Of a stretch of 64,000 bases of DNA, positions 45,263 through 54,686 are shown piece after piece. Below the pieces are notes generated by a model. It ran no database searches. It had not been told where the DNA came from and saw only the letters and a program-made list of their open reading frames with translations. Each line of letters begins with the position of its first letter. Position 1 is the first letter of the stretch. This DNA is from Bacillus sp. V3B. GTDB lineage: Bacteria; Bacillota; Bacilli; Bacillales; Cytobacillaceae. The stretch lies in contig NZ_JAETXM010000001.1 in the NCBI RefSeq assembly GCF_024494465.1, forward strand, positions 434,001 to 498,000. The letters run 5' to 3'. Both the position numbers and the translations under genes were made by a program.

Positions 45263-45787
45263 TTGAAGAAACGGCGGTTATGGATGAGAACAGCCATCCT
45301 ACTCTTATTGGCAGCTGCTGTTATTTTTTCATTGTATGCCAATTTTACAAAAGATAAAGTACAAAAAGTTAAAATTGGTGAGACAGCACCTGATTTTGAG
45401 CTTGTTGATCTAGAAGGTGAAAAACATCGCCTATCTGAGTATGAAGGTCAAGGTGTATTTTTAAATTTTTGGGGAACATATTGCAAGCCTTGCGAAGAGG
45501 AATTTCCATATATTGATAATCAATACAAGATCTTTAAAGATCAGGGCGTGCAAGTATTGGCTGTTGATGTTGGAGAAACCGAATTTGCCGTCACAAAATT
45601 TGTTGAACGTCATAATCTGACCTTTCCTGTTGTCATTGATAAAACAGGTGACGTGCAGACTGCATATGGGATTAATCCACTACCTATTACCTTTTTGATT
45701 GATAAGGACGGAACAGTGGTTAAATCTCATACAGGACAGTTGACGGAAGCAATGGTACATAGTTTTATGGAGCAAATACAACCTTGA
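45263..45787 (+). CDS. resA: thiol-disulfide oxidoreductase ResA
   Basis: Membrane-anchored thioredoxin-fold protein that reduces apocytochrome c haem-binding cysteines. It is 174 residues from TTG 45263, with one N-terminal anchor (about 11-27) and the active site CKPC at C74-C77, as in B. subtilis ResA. GGGGGAGGGA lies seven bases before the TTG; a nearby ATG at 45259 is out of frame. First of resABC. Confidence 0.92.
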   Translation: MKKRRLWMRTAILLLLAAAVIFSLYANFTKDKVQKVKIGETAPDFELVDLEGEKHRLSEYEGQGVFLNFWGTYCKPCEEEFPYIDNQYKIFKDQGVQVLAVDVGETEFAVTKFVERHNLTFPVVIDKTGDVQTAYGINPLPITFLIDKDGTVVKSHTGQLTEAMVHSFMEQIQP

Positions 45788-45806
45788 ATATGGGGAGTTT
45801 TTTTTT

Positions 45807-47432
45807 ATGAAAGAGGTAAAGTGTGAATGTGGACATGTCAATCCGCATGGAACGGTACTTTGTGAAGCTTGCGGAAAAGTTCTTAAGGAGAAGGAAAATG
45901 ATCAGCTTTTAGTAGACATGAGGTATGAAGGCAGTGCACGCCGTTCACAAACCTACAATAAGACTGTTATTGATAAAATTTGGAATTTTTTCTCTTCTGT
46001 AAAAGTGGGAGTTACCTTGATTGTGATTACCTTGATCGCCTCTTCATTAGGAACGATTTTTCCACAAGAAATGTATATTCCACCTTTGATACCAGCCGCC
46101 GAATTCTATCAGGACCAATATGGTTCGCTAGGTAAGGTCTATTATGAACTAGGTTTCCATAATTTATACAGTTCATGGTGGTATTTATTATTAATCGCTT
46201 CAATCGGCGTGTCACTTGTTATATGTAGTCTTGATCGCATAGTTCCTCTTTATCGAGCATTGAAAAAACAAAAGGTAACGAGGCATGAAGGGTTTTTAAA
46301 GCGTCAACGTTTATTTAGTATAACAAGTGAATACGAGGATGTAGAAAAACTTGATTTGATTAAAGAAAAATTAAAAGCAAAAAGATATCATATAAGAGAA
46401 GAAGATGGAAATATCCTTGCTGAAAAAGGGCGTTTCTCAAGATGGGGGCCATATGTAAACCATGTTGGCCTGATCATCTTTTTAATTGGAAGTATGTTAC
46501 GATTTGTTCCTGGAATGTATGTCGATAAAATGTTATGGCTCCGTGAAGGAGAAACAAAAGTGATTCCCGAAACAAATGGTGAGTATTATTTGAAAAATGA
46601 TCAGTTTTTACTAGAAGTATATGACAAAGAAAAGGATGATGAAGTTTTTGATGCCGCACTTGACCAAGCTGGGATGGTGGTCAAAAATTATCAATCCAAT
46701 GTAACCTTGTATAAAAAGGAAGGGGATACCATTCCTGGGAAAGCACCTGAACTGGAAAAAGTGAAGGACGCTCAGATACGAGTCAATGACCCTTTGAAAT
46801 TCGAAAGTTTTGCTATCTATCAAGTAGAGTATAAGCTGAATGAATTAAATAAAATGACGTTTGCGTTAAGCAATAAAGAAACAAATGAGGAATATGGAAA
46901 TCTGACGATTGATTTATATAATCCTAAAACAACATATGAATTATTAGAAGGCTATTCGGTTGAAATGCTTAGTTATTTTCCGGATTTTGAATTTGATGAA
47001 GCTGGGGAACCTTCTACAAAGTCGAAAGTCCCGAATAGTCCAGCTTTTATTTTTAAAATGTTTACACCTGACAAGCCTGATGGGGAAGTTAGTTTTGTGG
47101 CCATTCAGCAGACGATTGAACCTTTGGGTGACAATGAATATAAGATGGCTTTTAAAAGTGTTGAAACAAAAAATGTATCTGGGTTAACAGTGAGAAAAGA
47201 TTTAACACTTTGGATTCTTGTGCTTGGCGGTGTTATTTTTATGATTGGAGTTATACAAGGGGCTTATTGGAATCATCGACGTATTTGGGTTCGTAAAGTA
47301 AATGGGGAAGTTTGGGTTGCAGGACATACGAATAAAAATTGGTATGGTTTAAAGAGGGAAATATCAGCGGTATTGGATGGTACCGGGATTAAAGAACCTT
47401 TCGATCAACTAGATACAGAGAAGGACGGATAA
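45807..47432 (+). CDS. resB: cytochrome c biogenesis protein ResB
   Basis: System II haem-handling membrane protein, 541 residues. The N-terminus has a zinc-ribbon-like CECGHVNP...CEACGK pair, then the first helix near 67-82, two more near 122-145 and about 215-230, a large extracytoplasmic domain (about 240-460) and a last helix. Works with ResC to deliver and ligate haem. Lies between resA and resC with short gaps. Confidence 0.92.
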   Translation: MKEVKCECGHVNPHGTVLCEACGKVLKEKENDQLLVDMRYEGSARRSQTYNKTVIDKIWNFFSSVKVGVTLIVITLIASSLGTIFPQEMYIPPLIPAAEFYQDQYGSLGKVYYELGFHNLYSSWWYLLLIASIGVSLVICSLDRIVPLYRALKKQKVTRHEGFLKRQRLFSITSEYEDVEKLDLIKEKLKAKRYHIREEDGNILAEKGRFSRWGPYVNHVGLIIFLIGSMLRFVPGMYVDKMLWLREGETKVIPETNGEYYLKNDQFLLEVYDKEKDDEVFDAALDQAGMVVKNYQSNVTLYKKEGDTIPGKAPELEKVKDAQIRVNDPLKFESFAIYQVEYKLNELNKMTFALSNKETNEEYGNLTIDLYNPKTTYELLEGYSVEMLSYFPDFEFDEAGEPSTKSKVPNSPAFIFKMFTPDKPDGEVSFVAIQQTIEPLGDNEYKMAFKSVETKNVSGLTVRKDLTLWILVLGGVIFMIGVIQGAYWNHRRIWVRKVNGEVWVAGHTNKNWYGLKREISAVLDGTGIKEPFDQLDTEKDG

Positions 47433-47444
47433 GGGGGAAGTAGG

Positions 47445-48626
47445 TTGGTTAACCTAAGTAGTAATTTATTATATGTAGCTTTCGTTCTCTATTTAGTTGC
47501 TACACTTTTTTTTGGAGGGGCAATTAAAGACAAAAGGGGTAATCAAGGAAAGAAAAAGTTAAATAGATGGTCAATGGTAGGTATTGTGATAACCATTATT
47601 GGTTTTGGAGCTCAGTTGGGATATTTTATTACCCGTTGGATTGCTGCGGGACATGCACCGGTTAGTAATCTTTTTGAGTTTACTACCTTTTTTGGAATGG
47701 CCTTAGTTGGGGCATTTATTGTGATATTCTTTATATACAAAACTCCATTATTAGGCTTATTTACGTTGCCTGTCGCAATTCTAATCATTGCCTATGCAAG
47801 TATGTTTCCACGTGATATTTCACCACTCATTCCGGCATTGCAGAGTGACTGGCTTCATATTCATGTGACGGCAGCTGCAATAGGTGAAGCGATACTAGCC
47901 ATTAGTTTTGCGGCTGGATTAATCTATCTTGTTAAGTATATTGATCAATCGAAAAAAAGTAAAAGAACGTTTTGGCTCGAAACGATAATGGTTAGTTTGC
48001 TATGTACAGTAGGTTTTATTGCAGTTACAACCACTTTTTCTCTAATGGATTATAAGGCAAACTTTAATTGGCAGGATAAAAACAATGTTGTAGCAGAGCT
48101 TGAATATACAATGCCTGCATTGGTTGGTCCTCATGAAGGAGAGCTTCTAACAGAGGGGAAATTTAAACCATTAGTTGATCTTCCAGCAATCATTAATGCG
48201 AAAAAATTAAATACAGTGATCTGGTCCATTGTAGCAGGTCTTGTCCTATACGGCTTAATTAGAGTGATTTTTAGAAAACGCATAGGGGCTCTTTTAAAGC
48301 CGCTTGTGAAAAATATTAATTTAGATTTGGTTGATGAGATTAGCTATCGCTCAGTTTTAATTGGATTTCCTGTTTTTACATTGGGTGCCTTAATTTTCGC
48401 CATGATTTGGGCGCAAATAGCTTGGACACGCTTTTGGGGATGGGATCCAAAAGAAGTATGGGCATTAATTACTTGGCTCTTTTATGCTGCGTTTTTACAT
48501 TTGCGGTTGTCAAAAGGCTGGCACGGGGAAAAATCAGCATGGTTAGCTGTTATTGGTTTTGTCATTATTATGTTTAACCTTATTGCTGTTAACCTAGTAA
48601 TTGCTGGATTACACTCATATGCTTAA
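47445..48626 (+). CDS. resC: cytochrome c biogenesis protein ResC
   Basis: CcsA/CcmC-type haem protein, 393 residues, about eight helices. The tryptophan-rich haem motif [14 protein letters not shown] is present (about 326-339), with conserved His residues in the AAHAP and HIHVTAA regions. Start TTG 47445 follows AAGGGGGAAG. Forms the System II synthetase with ResB. Confidence 0.93.
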   Translation: MVNLSSNLLYVAFVLYLVATLFFGGAIKDKRGNQGKKKLNRWSMVGIVITIIGFGAQLGYFITRWIAAGHAPVSNLFEFTTFFGMALVGAFIVIFFIYKTPLLGLFTLPVAILIIAYASMFPRDISPLIPALQSDWLHIHVTAAAIGEAILAISFAAGLIYLVKYIDQSKKSKRTFWLETIMVSLLCTVGFIAVTTTFSLMDYKANFNWQDKNNVVAELEYTMPALVGPHEGELLTEGKFKPLVDLPAIINAKKLNTVIWSIVAGLVLYGLIRVIFRKRIGALLKPLVKNINLDLVDEISYRSVLIGFPVFTLGALIFAMIWAQIAWTRFWGWDPKEVWALITWLFYAAFLHLRLSKGWHGEKSAWLAVIGFVIIMFNLIAVNLVIAGLHSYA

Positions 48627-48635
48627 TCCTATTCG

Positions 48636-48667
48636 TAGCCTCCACTTAGTCAGTGAAGGCTTTTTTT
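48636..48667 (+). terminator. terminator after resC
   Basis: AGCCTCCACT pairs with AGTGAAGGCT and runs into seven T, separating resABC from resDE. Confidence 0.88.
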
Positions 48668-48754
48668 AAAAGGTATTTAATCATGAACATGAAAGAAAGC
48701 ATAGAAAAAAACAAGTTCTTTTTGTACAATATATATATGCTAGGGGGGAATCTT

Positions 48755-49474
48755 TTGGATAAAAATGCAAAAATTTTAGTTGTAGATGATGAAGAAAGAA
48801 TTCGACGTTTATTAAAGATGTATTTGGAACGGGAAAATTATGTAATTGAAGAAGCGGAAGATGGAAATGAAGCTTTAGAGAAAGCGTTATCAAATGACTA
48901 TGATGTGATCCTTCTGGATTTAATGATGCCTGGTAAGGACGGAGTTGATGTTTGCCGGGAATTACGTGAAAAGAAAGTAACACCTGTCATTATGTTGACA
49001 GCAAAAGGTGAGGAAGTAAATAGGGTGCAAGGCTTTGAAGTGGGTACAGATGATTATATCGTTAAACCGTTTAGTCCACGTGAGGTTGTCCTACGTGTGA
49101 AGGCTTTGCTCCGACGTTCATCTAATAGTACAAGTTATGTACAAGCTGAAACGGTTACAAAGGATGTTATTGTTTTCCCGTATTTGACCATTGATAACGA
49201 TGCCCATCGAGTATTAGCTAATGGGCAAGAGGTCAGCTTAACGCCAAAAGAATATGAATTACTTTTTTATCTCGCAAAATCTCCTGATAAAGTATTTGAT
49301 CGGGAGCAGCTTTTAAAAGAAGTATGGCATTATGAATTCTTTGGTGATCTGCGAACTGTTGATACACATGTGAAACGGTTACGGGAAAAATTAAATAAAG
49401 TTTCAGAACAGGCGGCAAAAATGATTATTACTGTCTGGGGTGTCGGCTATAAATTTGAGGTAATAAATGAATGA
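48755..49474 (+). CDS. resD: response regulator ResD
   Basis: OmpR-family regulator of aerobic and anaerobic respiration genes, including resABC and ctaA in B. subtilis. The 239-residue protein has a receiver domain with DD at its start, the phosphoacceptor Asp in LLDLMMPG, conserved Thr in MLTAKG and Lys in VKPFS, and a C-terminal winged helix (FFGDLRTVDTHVKRLREKL). GGGGGGAA sets the start at TTG 48755. Overlaps resE by four bases. Confidence 0.94.
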   Translation: MDKNAKILVVDDEERIRRLLKMYLERENYVIEEAEDGNEALEKALSNDYDVILLDLMMPGKDGVDVCRELREKKVTPVIMLTAKGEEVNRVQGFEVGTDDYIVKPFSPREVVLRVKALLRRSSNSTSYVQAETVTKDVIVFPYLTIDNDAHRVLANGQEVSLTPKEYELLFYLAKSPDKVFDREQLLKEVWHYEFFGDLRTVDTHVKRLREKLNKVSEQAAKMIITVWGVGYKFEVINE

Positions 49475-51258
49475 AGTTTTGGAGAAGTGTTGTTGTAAAG
49501 CTTTGGTTTACAATCCTTTTACTCGTATCCTTTATCCTTCTTATTGCATCGGTTATGATTATCGAGTCTTTCCAAAATTATTCGGTTTCGGAAAATGAAA
49601 AGGATTTGACGGATACTGCTGTTAAAATCGCAAAAATTGTCGAAACGTATGACCATGAAGTTGGTCTAGAAATCTCTTGGCAATTAATTGATGATCTCAC
49701 ACGAGTAACGATTATAAAAAAACAACCGAATGATTATTACACATCTCCTAATCAAGGTGGAATCATTAAACTCCCCGTTTCTTATTTCTTAGAAGATGAG
49801 GAATTGGCTAAAGTGATTGAACAAGAGGAAACGACACGAGTGGTTACATCACTTCCGAAAGGAGATAACGCAACCGATTATTCACAAATCGTTATTATTG
49901 GTGTTCCCTTTGAACAAGATGATGGTAGTAGCGGAGCAGTATATATATATCAACCGCTTGAAGTGGGTGAAGAAACAGCAAGAGAAACGACGAAATTTAT
50001 CTTGTTTGCAGCGGGAATAGCGATTATTTTAACGACCTTTTTTGCTTTCTTTTTATCAACTAGAATTAACGCACCTTTAAGAAAAATGAAGGAGGCTGCT
50101 TTTGAGGTTGCACGAGGGAAATTTGATACAAAGGTACCTATTTTAACACATGATGAAATAGGCGAATTAGCGACTGCTTTTAATCAAATGGGTAGACAGT
50201 TGAAATTCAATCTAAATGCTCTTAGTCAGGAAAAGGAACTGCTTGCTAGTATTTTAAGCGGGATGATTGATGGTGTTATATCCTTTAATCGGGATGGTAC
50301 GATTTTGATGACAAATCCCCCAGCTGAAATATTTTTGCAAAACTGGTATTTTGAAAAGAAAAATCAGGACAATAATGTTGATGCAGTGCCATCAAGAGTA
50401 ATGGAATTATTCGAACTTGCTGTTAGTACGGAAAAGGAGCAAATGGGCGAAATTACTCTTCAAGGACGCAATTGGGTAATGGTTGTAAGTCCACTTTATA
50501 GTCATCAAAATATCCGTGGAGCAGTTGCGGTTGTAAGAGATATGACTGAAGAAAGAAAGCTTAATAAAATGAGAACTGATTTTATTGCGAATGTTTCCCA
50601 TGAATTGCGAACACCAATTGCAATGATGCAAGGTTATAGTGAAGCGATTGTAGATGATATTGCTCAAACGGATGAAGAAAAGAAAGAAATGGCAAAGGTC
50701 ATTTATGACGAATCACTGCGAATGGGTAGATTAGTAAATGAACTTCTTGATTTGGCAAAAATGGAATCAGGTCATTTTAATCTGTCTATTGAAGAGATTG
50801 AAATCAAACCGTTTTTAGACAGAATTAACCGGAAGTTTCAAGGGTTAGCAAAAGATAAAAAGATTACATTATTGTTTAATAGAGAAAATGGGGAAGAGTT
50901 CTTTGAGTTTGATCCAGATCGAATTGAACAGGTTTTAACGAATCTAATTGATAATGCGATTCGTCATACACCCGAGGGTGGATCTGTAACAATTATTGAA
51001 CGTAGTGATCAAAGAGGACTTCGTATCGAAGTGCAAGATAATGGCTCAGGAATTCCAGAAGAAGACTTGCCGTTTGTATTCGAACGCTTTTATAAGGCTG
51101 ATAAGGCGAGAACAAGAGGGCGTTCTGGAACAGGACTTGGACTGGCTATTGCGGAAAATATTATTGAAGCACATCATGGAATGATTACTGTTCAAAGTAA
51201 GTTTGGACAAGGAACGACATTTTCTTTCTTTATTCCAAGGAATATGAAAGAAAATTAA
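49471..51258 (+). CDS. resE: sensor histidine kinase ResE
   Basis: Membrane sensor for ResD, 595 residues. Two transmembrane helices (about 9-30 and 170-190) frame an extracytoplasmic domain, followed by HAMP (about 195-245), a PAS domain (about 250-355), HisKA with the phosphoacceptor His in VSHELRTPIAM, and an HATPase domain with DNAIRHTPEGG (N-box), DNGSGIPEED and GTGLGLAI. Coupled to resD by an ATGA overlap. Confidence 0.94.
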   Translation: MKFWRSVVVKLWFTILLLVSFILLIASVMIIESFQNYSVSENEKDLTDTAVKIAKIVETYDHEVGLEISWQLIDDLTRVTIIKKQPNDYYTSPNQGGIIKLPVSYFLEDEELAKVIEQEETTRVVTSLPKGDNATDYSQIVIIGVPFEQDDGSSGAVYIYQPLEVGEETARETTKFILFAAGIAIILTTFFAFFLSTRINAPLRKMKEAAFEVARGKFDTKVPILTHDEIGELATAFNQMGRQLKFNLNALSQEKELLASILSGMIDGVISFNRDGTILMTNPPAEIFLQNWYFEKKNQDNNVDAVPSRVMELFELAVSTEKEQMGEITLQGRNWVMVVSPLYSHQNIRGAVAVVRDMTEERKLNKMRTDFIANVSHELRTPIAMMQGYSEAIVDDIAQTDEEKKEMAKVIYDESLRMGRLVNELLDLAKMESGHFNLSIEEIEIKPFLDRINRKFQGLAKDKKITLLFNRENGEEFFEFDPDRIEQVLTNLIDNAIRHTPEGGSVTIIERSDQRGLRIEVQDNGSGIPEEDLPFVFERFYKADKARTRGRSGTGLGLAIAENIIEAHHGMITVQSKFGQGTTFSFFIPRNMKEN

Positions 51259-51308
51259 AGAATTTGCCGACTGATCTTGATTCACAAGGAACAGAACGAA
51301 AATGTAAG

Positions 51309-51355
51309 AGGCTGTCCCATAAGGTGTCTGACATCTTGTGGAACAACCTTTTTTT
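51309..51355 (+). terminator. long imperfect terminator after resE
   Basis: AGGCTGTCCCATAAGGTGT pairs imperfectly with ACATCTTGTGGAACAACCT, leaving a short CTG loop, and ends in seven T. The inner part resembles the dispersed motif at 2354 and 21072. Confidence 0.8.
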
Positions 51356-51431
51356 CATGGTTATCTTGAAAACACTCCCCATGTGATTATTCATGGGCTA
51401 TGACAACAGATAGGTGAATTCAAAATGAAAA

Positions 51432-51457
51432 TGAAACTTTTTTGAATGTGTTTCGAC
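51432..51457 (+). promoter_or_regulatory. ECF (sigma-X type) promoter of sigX
   Basis: TGAAAC at 51432-51437, an exact 16-base gap and CGAC at 51454-51457. This is the ECF consensus in the CGAC form preferred by sigma-X, 28 bases before the sigX start. Autoregulation is known for sigX in B. subtilis. Confidence 0.8.
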
Positions 51458-51484
51458 TAATTTTATGAACGGTGAGGGGAAACG

Positions 51485-52036
51485 ATGGACTCCGTTTTTG
51501 ATGAATTATACGAGAAGTACCACCATGATGTCTTTCAATTTCTATTTTACATGGTGAAAAATAAAGAACAAGCTGAGGATCTTGTTCAGGAAGTATATAT
51601 AAGAGTATTGAAATCATATTCGAAATTTGAAGGAAAGAGTAGTGAAAGGACTTGGATTTTTTCAATTGCTCGGAATGTAGCGATTGATTGGTTTCGTAAA
51701 CAAAAGAGCTGGAAACAGCGTATCATTGAAAAGTTTGATTGGTCTACGCAGCAGGTAAGGGATGATCAACCCATTCCAGAGGAAATAGCTATACAAAGAG
51801 ATGATATACAACTAATTTATCGTTGTTTAGATAAATGTACGTTTGATCAAAATATGGTGATTGTTATGAGATACTTCAATGAGTTGTCTATCTCGGAAAC
51901 AGCCCAATCACTGAATTGGACAGAAAGCAAAGTGAAGACAACTCAACATCGAGCATTAAAAATACTGCGAAAGCATTTGGGAGAAATGATGGCAGAGGAG
52001 GAAAAGTCTGTTGAAAAAGCCAGAGTGGACCGATAA
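51485..52036 (+). CDS. sigX: ECF RNA polymerase sigma factor SigX
   Basis: A 183-residue sigma-70 family ECF factor controlling cell-surface charge and fatty-acid genes in Bacillus. Region 2 (DVFQFLFYMVKNKEQAEDLVQEVYIRV and FEGKSSERTWIFSIARNVAIDWFRK) and region 4 helix-turn-helix (LSISETAQSLNWTESKVKTTQ) are clear. The 3' end overlaps rsiX by 26 bases, coupling the factor to its anti-sigma. Synteny after resE matches B. subtilis. Confidence 0.92.
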   Translation: MDSVFDELYEKYHHDVFQFLFYMVKNKEQAEDLVQEVYIRVLKSYSKFEGKSSERTWIFSIARNVAIDWFRKQKSWKQRIIEKFDWSTQQVRDDQPIPEEIAIQRDDIQLIYRCLDKCTFDQNMVIVMRYFNELSISETAQSLNWTESKVKTTQHRALKILRKHLGEMMAEEEKSVEKARVDR

Positions 52037-52784
52037 ACAACTAGAAGATGGTCTAAAACAGCTACCGAAGATCCAAGATGATCGAGACCCTCGTGATATT
52101 TATCAAAACGTCTTGTTAAAGCTTAAGAACAGACGATCAAATCAGTGGCTTATCTCATTTGCCGTTATAGCATCCGTATTCATTCTTTTCTTAGTCGTGT
52201 CATCTAATATGAATAACGGGATAGATAGAGAGGAGAAGGCTACCGAGAATGAAGGTGAATCAATGGAAATGACTTTGAAAGAAGAATCACCTTCTTCTAA
52301 TGGAATAAACGAAAAACAGAATGAGACAAATATTCAAATGAATGATGAAAATAATAGTCTGATGGATATAGGGCCAATGGAAAGCACAAAGAGTAGTGCA
52401 TACTTTTTCTTTTATCCTACTAAAGAGCAATCTGCCCCCTTTTTAATTCCAATTGATCAAAAATATACTTCGGTAAGTGCTGCTCTTGATGCAATGAAAA
52501 AGGATCAAACAAAGGACCTTAAGGCTTCGATTCCAGAAGAGATACAGGTTGAATCTATTGACGGCTCGAATAAGACATTAATTATTTATTTATCGGATCA
52601 TTCTCAGGTTGAAAACAATCAATCGATGGTCTACACGATAGAAGCTATATTATTTACAGCAAAAGAGTTTGATTTTCACACTGTTCAATTTGAAAATACT
52701 CCTATATTGGAAGTTGGTAAATTTCGTTTAGATCATCGTATAAAGGTTCCAAGTGCGGAAAATAAACAAATCATGGATCCTTAA
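52011..52784 (+). CDS. rsiX: anti-sigma-X factor RsiX, short form
   Basis: Membrane anti-sigma factor of SigX, 257 residues. The cytosolic N-terminus (MKKPEWTDKQLEDGLKQLPKIQDDRDPRDIY) matches RsiX, followed by one transmembrane helix (about 45-62) and an extracytoplasmic region whose second half resembles the GerMN-like C-terminus of RsiX (YFFFYPTKEQSAPFLIPI ... FDFHTVQFENTPILEVGKF). B. subtilis RsiX is about 368 residues, so about 110 residues of the outer part seem to be missing. Start TTG 52011, inside sigX. Confidence 0.85.
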   Translation: MKKPEWTDKQLEDGLKQLPKIQDDRDPRDIYQNVLLKLKNRRSNQWLISFAVIASVFILFLVVSSNMNNGIDREEKATENEGESMEMTLKEESPSSNGINEKQNETNIQMNDENNSLMDIGPMESTKSSAYFFFYPTKEQSAPFLIPIDQKYTSVSAALDAMKKDQTKDLKASIPEEIQVESIDGSNKTLIIYLSDHSQVENNQSMVYTIEAILFTAKEFDFHTVQFENTPILEVGKFRLDHRIKVPSAENKQIMDP

Positions 52785-52881
52785 AAAATGAATAACAAAT
52801 TAAGGTGATTTTAGTTCTATTGATGGACAAGTACAAGTATTGATAGTGTGAAAGGAGTTATAAGGTATAAGGAGGAAAAGA

Positions 52882-53040
52882 ATGAGAGATTATTTAAAAC
52901 GGTTATTGATTGTTGGCATTATGGCATTTTGTATTAGTTTATTATTCTTTGGGATAAAACAAACTCAGGCTGAAGTCTCTGTCAGTGAGTCCAATTTAAA
53001 TAAGCAGATATTCAAAGTACCACTATTTTGGTTTAACTAA
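52882..53040 (+). CDS. 52-residue membrane-anchored or secreted peptide
   Basis: Encodes MRDYLKRLLIVGIMAFCISL then LFFGIKQTQA, a typical signal-peptide or single-helix N-terminus with a possible cleavage after TQA, and a 24-residue outer tail ending IFKVPLFWFN. AAGGAGG stands six bases before the ATG, following two weaker similar sites. No family recognised. It lies where rsiX-serA-ribU genes lie in B. subtilis. Confidence 0.68.
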   Translation: MRDYLKRLLIVGIMAFCISLLFFGIKQTQAEVSVSESNLNKQIFKVPLFWFN

Positions 53041-53062
53041 AACTAAGCCTTCATAAAAAATA

Positions 53063-53095
53063 AAAAGTTCCCTTCTAATGAAGGGAACTTTTTTG
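53063..53095. terminator. bidirectional terminator between the 52-residue gene and fer
   Basis: AAAAGTTCCCTTC and GAAGGGAACTTTT pair around TAAT with T/A runs on both sides, between converging genes. Confidence 0.92.
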
Positions 53096-53100
53096 AAACT

Positions 53101-53630
<530 letters not shown>

Positions 53631-54686
53631 ATGGAGCTCACTTTTTTACAATCGATTATTTTATACATTTTGCAAAAATTGAAGGGTGAACGCACGATTT
53701 ATGCAATTTTTCACTTGCTTCATGGTAAAAAATCTTCGCAAACCATTCAGGATGCTCATTTGTTTCATTTAACAGCCTTTTTTCAGACGGATGTAAATAT
53801 AAGCCGACAGTATTTGGAAAAGACAATTACAGACTTCATGACCCATCATATGATTATTGAAACTTCTGCACAACATTATATTGTCACAGAATATGGAGAA
53901 AGTCAGTTATCAAAATCATTAGCAGTAAGACCCATTCCGATTCACTTAAATGGCTGGAAATATCAACGAATGGCTGCAGTACTTTGGGAGAGAATGTCTC
54001 TTTGTGTACAGGTTATTTCTCATCTTCAGAATCGTGAATCAAAATATATACCAGTACAAAGAAGGCCCGAAACACTAGTTTGGATAAGACAGTTCTTGAA
54101 ACGAAATAAGCTAAGTAGAGAATCCCTTGGCTTAAAATTATATAACGAATTGGTTACTTGTTTAGAAAGCGACTCTTTAATCGATCCTAGCTTATTAGTC
54201 ATGAGGCTAAGCGGCTATCGTTCTGTAGGTCTAACAGCAACACAGGCAGCCAAAAAAAGTGAGATGGAATTATCTCTTTATCATTATCACTTTTTGAATA
54301 TTCTTCACTATTTAGTTGAACAAATTGAGATAAACTCAAGCCGTTTTCCAATTTTAGCTTCATTTTTGGATCAAACGCAAAAGGATCACTTAACCATTTC
54401 TACGGAAAAGACATTTGCTTTGTTAAAGCAAGGATATTCCGTTACTGATATTATGACCATTCGCCGGTTAAAAAAAAGCACGATTGAGGATCATCTTGTC
54501 GAATTAGCTTTAAATGTAAAAGAATTTTCCATTGATCATTACGTGTCAATGGAAAAACAGCAAAAAATAAAGAGTACTGCAAAAACATTGAATACAAAGC
54601 AACTTAAACAAATTCGAAATGCTACTCAAGATGCAGATTACTTCGAAATTAGACTTGTATTGGCAAAGTATGGTGAGGGATTATGA
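53631..54686 (+). CDS. ypbB: YpbB, helix-turn-helix protein linked to RecS
   Basis: A 351-residue protein of the YpbB family with helical N-terminal region, TIYAIFHLLHGKKSSQTIQD and a C-terminal helix-turn-helix-like segment (about 265-300, LLKQGYSVTDIMTIRRLKKSTIEDHLVE) similar to the helicase C-terminal HTH. The ATG of recS overlaps its stop codon by four bases, so the two are translated together. YpbB is thought to assist the helicase. Confidence 0.88.
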   Translation: MELTFLQSIILYILQKLKGERTIYAIFHLLHGKKSSQTIQDAHLFHLTAFFQTDVNISRQYLEKTITDFMTHHMIIETSAQHYIVTEYGESQLSKSLAVRPIPIHLNGWKYQRMAAVLWERMSLCVQVISHLQNRESKYIPVQRRPETLVWIRQFLKRNKLSRESLGLKLYNELVTCLESDSLIDPSLLVMRLSGYRSVGLTATQAAKKSEMELSLYHYHFLNILHYLVEQIEINSSRFPILASFLDQTQKDHLTISTEKTFALLKQGYSVTDIMTIRRLKKSTIEDHLVELALNVKEFSIDHYVSMEKQQKIKSTAKTLNTKQLKQIRNATQDADYFEIRLVLAKYGEGL

